A DNA stretch of 64,000 bases from Symbiodinium natans (GCA_905221605.1 CAJNDS010002768.1:293501-357500), one strand, 5' to 3'; positions 35,458-48,331 are shown, counted from the stretch's first letter. Notes: generated by a model from the sequence alone, not told the origin. Made by a program: numbers and translations.

Positions 35458-35561
35458 GGGAGGAGGTTGGATGCTGCGTTCCGGGTTCGTTCGGGCTTTG
35501 GGGCGCAGCTCCAGTTCCGTCATCGACCCATCTTCGGGCAAGTCGACACCTGGCTCTGCGG
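35458..35561 (-). CDS. Exon-like island, acidic/basic segment
   Basis: The frame encodes VDLPEDGSMTELELRPKART. Composition is typical of coding sequence; the exact splice sites are not fixed. Confidence 0.4.
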
Positions 35562-37178
35562 TTTAGGGTTTAGGGTTTAGGCTTAGAGTTTAGGGTTTAC
35601 GGGTGTAGGGTTTTGGGCTTGGGGTTGACACTTCCCATTCCCATGTCGGGTCTTAGGGCTCTAAAGTCGGAACAACTATAAGTTAAAAAAGCCGAATGGG
35701 TTAAGGGTTTAGGGTTTGGGTTTTGGGGCTTGGGGTTTGGAGTTGTTTGTTTGGGGTGGGGGGGGAGGAGGGGCGTTTCGGCTTACGTCAGAAGGTTGGC
35801 GTTTCAGTTTTGTTTTCAATGCGCGAAAGCGCGAAATTCCTCACCCAGATCCTTAGAGCATCCGTGGCCATTGTATAAGATTCCCACAGCCGCACCAGAA
35901 GTATTGACTGGATCGCACAGCGATAGAGTAGAACGCTCCACCCTAAACCCTAAACCCTAAACCCTAAACCCTAAACCTTAAACCCTAAACCCTAAACCCT
36001 AAACAGCCAAACATCCAAACTCTGACATGAAGCTCGAGCTCTCGATTCGACTGCTAGTATGCCCAAAGTCCCTCTACACAACATCCATAGGTTTTAGGGG
36101 TTTAGGGTTTAGGGTTTAGGGTTTAGGGTGAACCCTAAGCCCTAAACCCCTGGTTCATGCAGAATCGTAGGCTTTAGGGTTTATTGCAATCTAGGATTAG
36201 GGAGATCCCGGTTTACAAAAGATCTTGATGCAAGACAGCACAGATATTCTGAAAAGCCAGGAGCAAGCTCTCGAACAGCCTAAACCGAAATACCCTAAAC
36301 CGAAATACCCTAAACCCTAAATCCTAAACTAAAGCGAAATAACCTAGCTTCAGAACATACGGAGTGCCTAGCAGCCCTAGGCATGAAGTCCAGGGTCGGG
36401 CCCTACTGAACTAGCACTTGTCACTTTAGGGTCGTTGAACGTTTTCTGTAGTGCCCTCAACCTTAAACCCCAAACCCCAAACCCTAAACCCTAAACCCCA
36501 AACCCTAAACCCCAAACCCTAAACCCTAAACCCTGAACCCTGAACCCTAAACCGCTCATGGCCCAAGTTCCCAAACGCAAGGCCCCAAGCCCTGATCCTG
36601 GCTACAAAGCAGCCCGGCTCAGACTCCAGATTGCTGAGAGCCCCACCCCTTGCCGTGAATGTCAAGAAGAATCTACAAACCCTATAAACTCGAAACCCTA
36701 AACCCTGAACCCTCAACCCTAAACCCGAAACCCTGAACCCTAAACCCGTAACCCCTACGCCCAGCCTTGAATATCCAGAAGCGTCCTCAAGGTCTTGCCC
36801 TTGGAGTTGTCTGTTCTCGACCGATTCCTTTCAGACGAGCCCGAAGACTTATGCACTAGGTGATAGTATTCGGGTTTAGGGTACCCCAAAAACTTCGGGA
36901 AGTTCCATGGCCGCTGATTATGGACCCTCTGACCTTAAAGAGAAGGGGTTCTGAAGTATGGGCCTGGATGTTTATAGGGTATGTAAGGCGTTCTTGAAAA
37001 AGGGTCATATGGCTTTCTCCAAGGCGGCTGCTGCGGCCTCGGGCGAGAGTTCCTCTGGCTGCGGCGCTTGCAAGGCCTGCCTCTAGTACAGAGAGAGGCT
37101 CCGGGCGCTCCTGCGCTCAGATGAGGAGACGGCCCTGGGGCTGCCATCCACAGAGCAACTCACTTCCCATAGCCTGAC

Positions 37179-37236
37179 CCAGGCGCCGCTTCAGCACGCT
37201 CGTGGCCGGGCTCCTAAGCTCATCCGCTGTGGACGC
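37179..37236 (-). CDS. Exon-like island
   Basis: 58 nt. The acceptor is CTCCAG|G and the donor is GT (CTGG|GTCAGG). It encodes ASTADELRSPATSVLKRRL. Phase 0 at the start matches the phase-0 end of the 37812 exon upstream. Confidence 0.5.
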
Positions 37237-37811
37237 CTGGAGCTTGCTCTTGCCCCAATTCAAGGGCCCACACAAAGGGACCGTGTCGCTACCCTGAGAT
37301 TACAGACGCGCCTTTTTAAAACCTAGAAATGCACGAAGTGCCCTAAACCCTAAACCCCAAACCCGAAACCCTAAACCCTGAACCGCAAACGGCGCACGCG
37401 ACAGCATAAGAGAAATACATGACCCTATAAGCCTTGGGCTCGGAAGGGGAGTCGTGTAGGATTTAGGGCTTAAGATTCAGGATTTAGGGTTTAGGGTGTA
37501 CGATGTAGGAGAAACTCCAAGCACTAACCCTGAAATGTGGAAGGGAATGCCGCTGCCACTTAAGTTGCAAACTGGAGAAAAAAAACTCTTGAGCCCCCGC
37601 AGCCTTGCCTTGAAAGCGGCGCACTCAATTAAGCACCTGAAATTTCACTTTGATGCACCCTAAGCCCGAAACCCGAACCCGAAACCCGAAGGTCTAAGGT
37701 GGTTTAGGGTTTAGGGATTAGGGCACTTCACAAGAGAACCCTAAACCCTAAACCCTAAACCCTAAGCCCTAAGCCCTAAGCCCTAAACCCGGCTCCTTTT
37801 TGAGACGTTAC

Positions 37812-37902
37812 GTGCCGGCTAAGTGGCCGCTCCAGGCGGTCAGACAGGTTCCTGATGCCAGCGATGGCGTCCCCCTTCAGGGAACTCACTTGCTGGCTGC
37901 TC
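37812..37902 (-). CDS. Exon-like island, helical segment
   Basis: 91 nt. The acceptor is CGCTGAG|G and the donor is GT (CAC|GTAACG). It encodes QQVSSLKGDAIAGIRNLSD and RLERPLSRH, a probable amphipathic helix. One of the best-supported islands outside the channel core. Confidence 0.55.
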
Positions 37903-40161
37903 CTCAGCGTTTTTGTTTGGCCTTCTAGGGTTTAGGGTTTAGGGTTTAGGGTTTAGGGTTTAGGGTTTAGGGTGCAGGGATCAGGGGGTTAGGGTGTTTT
38001 GGGTTGGGATTGAAGGCTTGGTGTGTTGAGGGCCGGTAATTCTGGAGACATCCGAGGAACACTCACCAAGGAGGAACCCTAAACCCCAAACCCTAAACCC
38101 TAAACCCTACAGCACAGGCCAAACCCTAAACCCTAAACCCCAAACCCGAAACCCTAAACCCCCAGCGAAACCCTAAACCCTAAAACGCATAAGCCCCTAG
38201 ATCCGAAGCTCAAGATGGGTTTCTCTACGCAAAAAAAAACATCCCATCCCCTCTTGCTTGCAGAACAAACCCGAGAATCTGACACCCACTCGCAAGTCAT
38301 AGGGTTTAGGGTATAGGGTTTAGGGGTTAGGGTATAGGGTTTAGGGTTGAGATGTAAGACGAAAACCCGAATTTTTCGAGGGGAGCTATAGGAAGCTACT
38401 CGCTTTTCGGGATGGCCCTTGGGTTTAGGGTTTAGGGTTTCGGGGTTTAGGGTTTAGGGTTTTAGGGTTTAGGGTTTCGGGTTTCGGGGTTTAGGGTTTA
38501 GGGTTTTAGGGTTTAGGGTTTAGGGATTCAAGCCCTCTGAAAAAGATTCCTATATATGATCCTCTTAACACCCAGTAGGGGAAATATGAAAAACATATCT
38601 TTCGGGCCTGAAACTCAAACCCAAAACCCTAAACCCCAAACCCTTAGTTTCTTGGCTCAACCCTAAACCCTAAATCCTAAACCCTAAACCCTGAACCCTA
38701 AACCCGAAACCCTAAATCCTAAACCCTAGTTGAGGGGACGGAGGTGCGACGAAGATGCTGAGGGCTCGGGACATCCGGTATTTGCACGATCGGCACCGTC
38801 GGCATCAGCCCCTGCGCCAGGGGGCATCCAAGGGTTCATAAGATAGGGTTTAGGGTTTAGGGTTGAGGGTTTAGGGTTTAGGGTTTAGGGTTGAGGGTTC
38901 AGGGTTTGGGGTTTAGGGTCGGGTTAGGGGAGGGTCAAGGGTTTAGGGTTTCGGGTTTAGGGTCTGGGGTTGAGCGTTGAGCGTTGAGGGTTGAGGGTTT
39001 AAGGTTATAAAGGCTTTAGGGTTGAGGGTGTGGGGTTGAGGGTTTGTGGCTTGGGGAAAGACTGCTAGGGACCTCGAAGGTTTCAAGGCTTCTGGGCTTG
39101 AGGTTTACCTTGAGAGCGCAAAAACCCCGAAACCCTGAACCCTAAATCGTCCGTTGCCGAAGAACCCAAAATGATCATCTAAAACAACATACATAGGCTG
39201 CGGGTTCTTGAAACCCTAAACCCTAAACCCTAAACTTCAAACCCTCAAAAAACAACATACAAAGGTTGCGGGTTCTTGCGGTCGGGGTTAACGAGGTTCT
39301 TGACCCACACCCCAAAATCCTAAACCCCAAGTGCCTAAACTCCTAAACTCCTAAACCCGAAGCCCTCTAAGCCCTAAACCCTAAGCCCTCTAACCCTAAA
39401 CTCCTAAACCCTAAGCCCTCTAACCCTAAGCCCTCTAAACCTTGAGACCCTCAACCCCTTAGACTCTAGGAAACTTCAAGGCCAGCTTCCCCAGCGCCCG
39501 GGTTTGGGGCTTCAGGGCTCTTAGCCTTGTTCTGGGGCTTCGGGTGTTGGGGTTTAGGGTTTGGGGTTTAGGGTTTGGGGTTTAGGGTTTGGGGTTTAGG
39601 GTTCTGCAAGCATGGTCCTTATTTGTTTCACCAATTTGGGCCGACAACCGGATGCCTCGGCCACTAGGGAGCACAAATGGCCCCTTCTTGATCACAAAGC
39701 CCCAATACGCTTCTGGGATTTGGGGGCTGCGGGTTTAGGTGTTTTTCAGAAACATGCTTGGCTTCCCAAATGGTGCCCGCATACCAGAACTGAGGCACGA
39801 AAAGGGATTATTCGCCCCCACCCCCCGCCCCCCCGCTGTATTCCCTGTAGTACCCGAAGCCTAGCGAAACAGAAACCTGACAACCCAATGCTGTCGAATT
39901 TCTTCGTAGGGCATACACGTTTCGGGCTGAACGTTTAGGTTTTAGGTTCGGGCTCATCGGGTTTAGGGTTTCAGGCTTTACGTTTAGGGTTTAGGGTCTA
40001 AGGTTTAAAGTTTAGGGTTTGAGGTTTAACGTTTAGGGTTTTCCCTTGAGCTGCCGTCCGGGCCGCCCCCCGGTCGGAGATTCCAGCGCTACTCCTCGGG
40101 CGTTCATTTGCTATGGGATACCCCAAACCCTCAACCCCCCTGGCAATTCCCCCTTGCCCCC

Positions 40162-40193
<32 letters not shown>

Positions 40194-40276
40194 CCGCGCG
40201 CGCGCACGCACACGCGCACACGCGCACACACGCACACACGCACACGCGCACACACGCACACACGCACACAGGCACA
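40162..40276. repeat. (CA)n / (CG)n microsatellite
   Basis: Alternating purine-pyrimidine tract of about 115 bases with Z-DNA-forming potential. Confidence 0.93.
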
Positions 40277-40400
40277 AAGGCAGTGACAAAAAAACAAATA
40301 GAGTAACCCTAAGCCCTAAACCCTGAACCCTAAACCCTGAACCCTGAACTCTAAATCAACAAGGACCCAAACGCAGCTGAGAATTGAAACCTCAGCCCAG

Positions 40401-40472
40401 GAGAACCAAAAACCGAGCCACTAGAATCTGGGGACCGATCGAGGGGATGCAAGTCCTGTACCATGAATCGAG
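40401..40472 (+). CDS. Exon-like island on the plus strand
   Basis: 72 bases between a CAGCCCAG acceptor and a strong GTACGT donor, open in two frames. If real it belongs to a plus-strand gene or captured fragment lying among the minus-strand islands. Confidence 0.35.
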
Positions 40473-40659
40473 GTACGTAGTAATAGTAGGGTTTAGGGTT
40501 TAGGGTTTTGGGTTTTGGGTTTAGGGTTTAGGATTCAGGGTTTAGGGCCGAAGGTTCGGGAGTAAGGGGTTTAGGAGTTTAAAAGGGCAAATTCAGGCAC
40601 GCAGGGTTTTGAGGCTGAGAGCACCTAACGAGACTGCACTCGGCCCTGAACAACTAAAC

Positions 40660-40757
40660 TTGGGATGCTCCCCCTACTAGCAGGCCTTCATAGGGAGTAT
40701 AGTACCCCCTATTATAATCCCTATGAAGGACTGCTAGTATAAGGGGGAACATCCCAA
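40660..40757. mobile_element. MITE family A copy, nearly perfect hairpin
   Basis: 98 bp. The two arms pair over about 35 bases with few mismatches, leaving a short loop. Confidence 0.85.
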
Positions 40758-41588
40758 CCCTAAACCCCAAACCTTTCAACCCTAAACCCTAAACCCTAAA
40801 CCCTAAACCCTAAAACCCTAAACCCTAAACCCTAAACCCTAAGCTATCTGCTCGTCCGAAGTGCTGCCGGGCGAAAGAGTGTCTGCGTCCCTGAGCAGAG
40901 GCCACATCGTTTGTGTAACCTCAAGCCGCGGACGCGCAGGGCTTTAGAGGGTTTAGGGTTTAGGGTTTAGGGTTTAGGGTTTAGGGCTAGGGTTTAGGGT
41001 CTAGGGCTAGGTTCAGCCTTCTCCAAGGATAGGGGGCCAAGTCAGAAGGGTGGTTTTCGTGAGTTCTCGCAAATTCTAGAAACATTGAAATCTGATTCAT
41101 TCAACTTCATTCCGAGAAAAAAACTCATTCCAAAACATGTGTGGAATCATTGAAGAAAGTCGCAAAAAGTCGAAAAACAAAAAAAAAACAAAAACGGTCC
41201 CTAAACCCTAAACCCTAAACCCTATACATCTGGAAGAATTTCTGAGTATCTCCGAACAACATTCACAGAAGTCTTGAATTTGAGCATCGCAGTCACGCCG
41301 GCTCATCGCAGACAGCTCAACCTGAACCCTAAAGTCCCGGAAACCCCTAAACTCGAAACCCTAAATCCAAAACCCAAAGCCCTAAACCCTAAATCAACCC
41401 TAAGTCCTACAGTCCTTCATTAGACTCCTCAAGAAACATTCCGCCAGCTGCCGGTGCAAGTCCCAGAAGCCTCGCCGGCCGACAGACCCTCAAAAACGAA
41501 TATTCCATTTGCGGAACCCTAAACCCTAAACCCTAAACCCTAGGGTTGCACAGGGATTCGAAGCCTGAAATGCTAGGTTGCCCAATGA

Positions 41589-41711
41589 CCTAGAATTACA
41601 ACGGGCGCCCTTTTTGTGCGTTCAGGGTTTCGGATTTAGGGTTGAAGGGGTCTATAAGGGAACCTAAAACACACCAAAAAAGGGAATAAGGGTCCTGCTC
41701 AGCACTTAGGA
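41589..41711. mobile_element. MITE family C copy
   Basis: CTAGAATTACAACGGGCGCCC...GGGAATAAGGGTCCTGCTC; a short telomere-like insertion sits inside. Confidence 0.68.
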
Positions 41712-43221
41712 AAAGGGCCTCAAGGTTTACCCCAAACCCTAAACCCCAAACCCTAGAGCCTAGGGGCTATCAGGCGTGAGGTCTAGGAGAAGGGTTGATT
41801 CTTTTACTCCCTCCAACCGTTTCGCTCAAGGCAGTAAGTACCAGTGTAGGTTTTCGAGGAGTTTAGGCTGTGGAGGAAAGCCCGAAAGAAATCCCCCACT
41901 TCCAGCGCACAACGGAACCCGCTCATACCCGGGTGTCGGCCTCCGGGTTTCCAAAGGTTTAGGTTTAGGGGTTTAGGGTTCAGGGTTAGGGCATACTGGG
42001 GTTTAGATCCAATGCAAATGCAAAACCTTACAACCCATCGATCGAAGTCCTGTCAGTCAGCCAACAAGAGCAGGACCGGAAAACCCTGAAGCCCAAACCC
42101 TCAACCCTGAATCCCCACTGAGCCCTAAACATTGCAGGGTTTACGGTTGAAGGGGCTCAGACAGAGCTCACAAATATTTATGCTGGATGCCCTACCAACC
42201 TTGAATTATGGAGTTCTTAAGGGAGGTTCAACGAGCTTCCCTAGGTACCTACCCCCATTGAACCACCCTCTCTTTAGAACCCTAAGATTCACCCCCCCCC
42301 CCCCCTACACCCTGATGCTTCGGATTCGGCGCCAGCCTCTGCCTGTGGAGTGTGCCGAGAGGTAGTCAGGACCACTTGCGGAGAGGTCCCCCATGGCGTA
42401 TTTCCAGTTTACTACACACCAGGGGGTCTCTTCATCCGGGAGCTTCCCCTAGAAAAACGCACCGCTCAACGCCATAAACGGCCATAAGCGTCTAAACTAT
42501 AAGCCCTAAAGCCTAAACAGCTAGAAACAAGCCACGGGATACACAATTCGGGTTTAGGGTTTAGGGTTTAGGGTACATGTCCAAGCGAACCGCCTAGGGC
42601 CTAGACCCTAAAGCCTGTGGCTAAACCCTCTTGCTGGTTGTTCAGCGCGGACCCTTTTGGGTCTGGGAGCTGTTGGGCCACGGTTGTGCCAGGGCAAAGC
42701 AACATGGAAACCCAACCCTCTAGGCCCTAAACCCTTAACCACCTATTCAAACCCTAAACCCTGTTCCTACACCCCAAAAACCCTATTAAACCCTAAGTAC
42801 CCCAAACCCGAAAGAAATGCAGACTGTAGGAAAACCCCCCCCCCCCCCCCCAAAAAAAAAAAAAAAAAAACAACACAACCGACCCCCCCCCCCCCCCCCC
42901 CGCCCAAACTTTCCTTGAAACGCCGACTCGCGCCTTGAACTTAAACGCGCCCCCTAACTGAGAGGTGGCCTCACAACAATGGTGAGGATTGATAGGGTTT
43001 GCACCGTTTACACATATTTATCGGGTTTAGGACTTAGGGTTTAGGGTTTAGGGCTGCCCAAATGACCATCATCTACAACAAGCAAATGCGGTTTTTGAGG
43101 GCCGGTAGGAGCCCAGAATCAAAGGGTAAGAAGGGTACCGTTGTGTTTCCCAGAACCCTCCCGAAACCCTAAACCCTAAACCCTCAACCCTAAGCCCTAA
43201 GCCCTAAACCCTAAACCCTAC

Positions 43222-43275
43222 CATCCCAAGGCCCCCTGCAACCAGCAAATCTCGCTCGGTCAGGTCCAGGAGCGC
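43222..43275 (-). CDS. Exon-like island
   Basis: 18 codons, phase 0-0. The acceptor is GTGGCAG|G and the donor is GT (ATG|GTAGGG) leading straight into telomere-like repeat. It encodes ALLDLTERDLLVAGGLGM. Confidence 0.55.
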
Positions 43276-44559
43276 CTGCCACGAACTTTTTTGGCATGCC
43301 GGGTGGGGGCTTTGGGGGTTTAGGGTTTTGGGTTCAGGGTTTAGGGTTTAGGGTGTGGGTTGAGGGTTTGGTTTAAAGGGTGTTGGGGGTTTAGGGTTTA
43401 AATGTGGCGCAAGGATGCTTCCAACTGGCCATGAGCCCTCACGAAATCTCCCAAGTTCAAGGGCAAACTTAGCCCTAAACCCCAAACCCCTAAACCCTAA
43501 ACCCTAAACCCTGAATCCTAAACCCTAAACCCTAAACCCCACGCCCTAAACCCTACAATGCGACAGCAGCTCGTCCCTTGCACCCGAAACCCTAAACCCA
43601 AACCCGAAACCCTAAACCCTAAACCCCAAATCCTAAACCCTAAACCCTAAACCCGAAATCCTAAACCCCAAGCCCGAAACCCTCCGTGGGTGTTTGGTGC
43701 TCTGGTGAAGGGAAATTTGGAACCCTAAACCCTAGACCCTAAACGCTAAACCCTAGGCCCTAAACCCTTCCGGGATTTCGAGCTTAGGGCTTGGGAAGGG
43801 GGTGGGGTTAGGATGCAAGTGGTTCAAGGACCTGCAGTACTTGGAGTGTCCAAGGCTTTACGGGCTTCGGGTTTAAGGGGCTTCTGTGTAATTATTTCGG
43901 GTTTAGGGGTTTGGGGGTTTGGGGGGTTTAGGGGCTAAGGGGTTTAGGGGTTTAGGGGTCCTAAACCCTAAACCCTAAACCCTAAGCCTCCAAACCCCCA
44001 AGCCCGAACCTGCAGCGAGCCAGACTCAGCGCCCTGGGCAGAGAAGCGGCGGAGCCTCAAGAAAGCGAGGCAGCTGGGGGTCCTTGGCCTCTGGGTTTAG
44101 GGTTTAGGGTTTAGGGTTTAGGGTTGAGGGTTCAGGGTTTAGGGCTACCCCCCCCCTTCCCCGGTTCCCACAATAACTAAGGCTATTTAGGGATAAGCAA
44201 GCCTAATTAAGGTTATTTAACGAGATATCTCAATAGGATTACGATAGGGTTCAGTATTTAGGGATTCGGTTTTGGGTGTAGCATTGAAGGTTTACGGGAA
44301 TTAATATTTAGGGGTCAGTGTTTAGGGCTACCGAAGATGTGGGCACAATCGACCCTCCTGAGTGAGTCACCCTCACCCAAAGGACCGTCAACCCTCAACC
44401 CCCAAAACGCTAAACCCTAAACCCTTAAACCCTAAAGCCACCAAACACCCAAGCTTTTGGGCGGGAGTTTCTTCGGGGTTCTGGTCTTGTGTTGCTGCCT
44501 TCGGCTGGACCTTGAAAACCCCACGGTAAGATGGAGATGATCTTCTTAAAACCCATAAG

Positions 44560-44678
44560 CTACTAATTGCTTAAGAACCCGTTAACAACAAAACAAAATA
44601 ATCCCTATATGAGCCTTATGAGGAAGAATCTTTGTTTTTTGTTTTTCTCTGTTTTGGGGGTTCTTAAGCAATTAGTAG
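44560..44678. mobile_element. MITE family D copy with TAAG target duplication and empty site nearby
   Basis: 119 bp with perfect 21-bp inverted ends (CTACTAATTGCTTAAGAACC plus C), flanked by TAAG. The flanking sequence GATGGAGATG..CCCATAAG|AAGGTATAAA recurs without the element at about 44733-44773. Confidence 0.9.
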
Positions 44679-45171
44679 TAAGAAGGTATAAAGTTCCCAC
44701 ATGCAGTTTTAGGCTTTCAGGGTCCTTTCCGGATGGAGATGGTCCTCTTAGAACCCATAAGAAGGTATAAACTTCGACACGCAGTTTGGACTTTGGGTTT
44801 AGGGTTTGGGGGTACCCTAACCCTAAACCCTCCTTCGAACCCGAAATCCTAAGGTTTCGGGGTGGTTCTTTGTGGCATGCCTGCAGCCTCAAAGCCCTAA
44901 ACTTACTGGTGCTTCAATAGCATGCCTCCATGGGAGTGCTGTCTTTAGATTCATGTCCGCACTTCGCCACAAGGCCCTCCTTAAGTACACCCTCAACCCT
45001 AAACCCTAAACCCTAAACCCCAAACCCCAAACCCCAAACCCCAAACCCTAAACCCTAAACCCTAAACCCTAAACCCCAATCCCGATGCCGGATTCCTAAG
45101 AGCTTGACGAGGACTCTGGCAGCGAGATGACGAGGTTCGTGAACAATCGGAGCCTGGGTTCTTAGTGGCAA

Positions 45172-45265
45172 GGGTTTAGGGTTTAGGGTTTAGGGTTTAG
45201 GGTTTAGGGTTTAGGGTTTAGGGTTTAGGGTTTAGGGTTTAGGGTTTAGGGTTTAGGGTTTAGGG
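45172..45265 (+). repeat. Near-perfect TTTAGGG array
   Basis: About 13 units, bordering the GC-rich island. Confidence 0.97.
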
Positions 45266-45289
45266 TCCGCCGACCCTGGCGGCGTGTTG

Positions 45290-46800
45290 GCTGTTTCACC
45301 GGGGGGGGGGGGGTTCCCCGGGTAGCTTTCCATCCCACACGGCATAAACTCACCGACCATAGGCGGTTTCGCACAGGACATAGGGGCCCTTTGGGGAAAA
45401 ACCACCCCCCCCCTCGCCCCCCCTCCCCCCTACCCCTCCCCACCCCCCCTACCCCCCCCCACCCCCCCCTACCCCCCCCCCCCCCCCCCCCCACCCCCCT
45501 ACCCCCCCCACCATCTTTGGCATCCTCTCCAGTTTTACCTTTCAACTAGCTCCCAGCGGGGTTAGGCGGCTTGAGCCGGAGGCTCTTAAATCCGGCCCCC
45601 CGGCGCCACCGTCGCACTAAAGCGCTGCTTTAAGGGGCGAGGGAGGCCGCCCCCCCGCCCCAAAATGCTTAAATTCGCGCGGGGCCCTTCGGGAGGCCTC
45701 CAAAACGGCATCCAAGGGACGCAACACGCGGTGGTGGAAAAGCACGAAAACCTCGTAAAAACATGGGTTTTTTACGAAAAACCGAGGCCACAAAAACCCG
45801 CAGTACCCCATTAAACCCTCACGGGCGCGCATCATCGGCCCTAGCTTTTCACATGGGGCGCACGCCAGGCCGAAACAACGTTTTTTCAGGTTTGGGGGGG
45901 GAAGCCAAAAACCAGGCGAGCATCATGAGCATCAGCAGCCCGGCCCGCGAGCCCCAGCAGGCAATAAAAAATCGAAAAACGCTGAAATCACCGTAAATAC
46001 CGTGTTTTATGAGGTTTTCATGCGTGCCTCCGACCCCAACCCTGTTGCCCTTGACCCGCCCCCAAAGTGCGCATCATCGAAAACCACGTCCGGGGGGGGG
46101 ATCTGCTGATGCTGCTGATGCGCGGGGTCCGGGGCATCATCGAGCCACGTTTTTCTCATGGGCTTCGTGGGGGGTCCGGGCCCACGGCCCAGAGACCCAG
46201 CTGATGCTCAGAGCTCGTTTTGGGGGGTGTTTCCAACAGCGAAACCTCGTAAATACCGAGTGTTTTGTGGTCCACGTAAAAACGCCCCTAAAATCGCTCA
46301 TTTTACGCGCTCGAACGGCTTCGTGCCTACAAAAACACCCGAACAGCAGGACCCCGAATGCCCGTTAAGGGCATTCAGGGTCTTGCTTTTGGGGTTTCGT
46401 GGGCACGCAAGCGTTTCAAGCACATACAATCGGCGTGTTTAAGGGGGTTTTGGATGGCCTGGGAGGCCGGCTCGCTGATGATCATGATTGCTCTTTGTCC
46501 TGGGTCCCAAAAGGCTTCTTCCAAGCCCAAAAACACACGGTTTACAGTTTTTCTGAAGGTTTTTCGAAGGCAAAACGCATGCATAGAATGCTTTTAAGGC
46601 CCCACAAACCAACCCCCACTGATGCTCCTGATGCGGGTGCGCGCGCGCGCGGCCGGGGGGGGGGGGGAGGGAGGGGGGGCGAAGGCAGGAAAAAGAGAGA
46701 CAGAGAGAAGGAAGAGACAAAGACACGGGAAAGAGAAGACAGTGCCAAGGTTCAAGGTTTCGTGCTTTGGGGGGCGGGGGCCGGCCCGTGCCGCTAGGCC
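45290..46800. other. GC-rich island without telomere-like repeats
   Basis: About 1.5 kb of different character: long C or G runs at the left edge, then degenerate recurring motifs such as GCATCATCG, CTGATGCTCCTGATG and palindromic CTCGTAAAA/TTTTACGAGG. Short frames are open but none is convincing. It looks like a decayed repeat or satellite. Confidence 0.5.
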
Positions 46801-47429
46801 TGAAATTTAGGGTTTAGGGTTTTAGGGTTTGGGGTTGAGGGTTTTAGGGTTTAGGGTTTAGGGTTTAGGGTTTAGGTTTAGGGTCTAGGGTCTAGGGTCT
46901 AGGGTCTAGGGTTTAGGGTTTAGGCGGTACCAGTTTGGGGTTGAGGTTTTGGCTTAGGCTTTAGGGGTTTAGGTTTAGAGTTTAGGCTTAGGGTTTAGGG
47001 TTTGGGGTTTGGGGCTTAGGGCTTGGGGCTGAGTATGGCCATCCTAGCATAAGCCCATGATCTTTCTCTAGCTGTGGGGGGCAGGTATGGTCTTTGAGGG
47101 CAAAAGGTTTCAAGTCCAGGGTTTTTGGGACTGCAAAGTGACAACAGACCTACAGGCTCACAGGCCTCCAGAGCAACCCTAAACCCTAGCCCAAGTTCCC
47201 AATGCCGAAGCCCGAAACCTTATGATCCAGAATGGCGCTGTAAGGGTTTGCTAGGCCCGGCCCTTACCCTTCTGAACACGTCCTGCGAGTGCGCGGCCTC
47301 TTTCGTCGCTGAAGCCAGTCAATGAGTATGGCCTGAGGCTTCAAATGGCCAGAAACGACAGTGCTTCGAATGCCCGCAAATTTCCTTCAGAGCTTACTGT
47401 TTGTGCATGTCTTGGGAAGGAAAGGTTTA

Positions 47430-47526
47430 GGGTTTAGGGTTTGGGGTTTGGGGTTTGGGGTTTGGGGGTTGGGGTTTGGGGTTTGGGGTTTGGGGTTTTG
47501 GGTTTGGGGTTTGGGGTTTGGGGTTT
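47430..47526 (+). repeat. Tandem GGGGTTT array
   Basis: About 13 copies of GGGGTTT, a G-rich variant grading into TTTAGGG at both sides. Confidence 0.93.
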
Positions 47527-48060
47527 GGGTTTAGGGTTTAGGGTTTAGGGTTTAGGGTTTAGGGTTAGGGTTAGGGTCTAGGGTTTAGGGTTTAGGGTTT
47601 TTAGGGTTAGGGTTAGGGTTTAGGGTTTAGGGTTTAGGGGTTAGGGGTTTCGGGTCTGGGTTCTAGGGTTTGGGGTTTCAAGGGCAAGTACCTAGTGTGC
47701 AAAATTTCTTTGGGGGGGGTTCAGCGCAGGATGTCGGAAACTCCCAAGGCCCCAGGCCTTTGAGAAGGCTGAACATCCTACAGTACGCACCTATAATCCT
47801 CAAGCCCTAAAGCCTGTAATGAACCTCTAGTTAGGCCATACTCTAAAGGATTAGGGTGTTGGGCATGGGGCTTAGTTGCGGCGTAGGGTTTAGGGTTTTG
47901 GTAATTCATCCCTCAACCCCCGCAAAGCTCCCAACATAGCGAGCAAGATTACACATTGAGCGACCCCAAACCCTAAACCCTAAACCCTATAAACCCTAAA
48001 CCTTCAACTCAACTCTGAACCCAGCTGCCCCAGCAAGCCGGAGCCCCCAAACCTAAACCC

Positions 48061-48139
48061 TAAACCCTAAACCCTAAACCCTAAACCCTAAACCCTAAAC
48101 CCTAAACCCTAAACCCTAAACCCTAAACCCTAAACCCTA
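48061..48139 (-). repeat. Near-perfect CCCTAAA array within a larger duplication
   Basis: About 11 units. A segment ending CTATAAACCCTAAACCTTC plus about 45 unique bases occurs on both sides of this array (about 47987-48050 and 48138-48203), so the array sits between two copies of the same unique piece. Confidence 0.9.
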
Positions 48140-48275
48140 TAAACCCTAAACCTTCAACTCAACTCTGAACCCAGCTGCCTCAGCAAGCCGAAGCCCCCAA
48201 AACCTACACGCAGAATACCCCTAAACCCTAAACCCTAAACCCTAAACCCTAAACCCTAAACCCTAAACCCTAAAC

Positions 48276-48331
48276 CCAGGGTCCTCAGTGCCCAAATGAG
48301 CCCACGAATCGGGAGCGGCTGCTCTGGCGGC
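48276..48331 (-). CDS. Exon-like island
   Basis: 56 nt. The acceptor is GTGGAG|G, and the donor GT lies in the telomere-like unit (CTGG|GTTTAG). It encodes AARAAAPDSWAHLGTEDP. Confidence 0.5.

Larger units (their letters stand above)
32650..45160. other. Telomere-repeat matrix with exon-like islands
   Basis: Apart from the islands and MITEs listed separately, the unique pieces are 50-200 bases long. Many are open and protein-like on the minus strand (for example near 33580-33690, 35850-35940, 36030-36090, 36560-36670, 36780-36860) and several on both strands, so strand cannot be decided by eye. No complete gene was resolved. Confidence 0.6.

Noticed and set aside
39612-39938. 108-codon plus-strand ORF
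   Set aside because: Composition is not convincing, it runs through simple sequence, and neither splice context nor a motif supports it.
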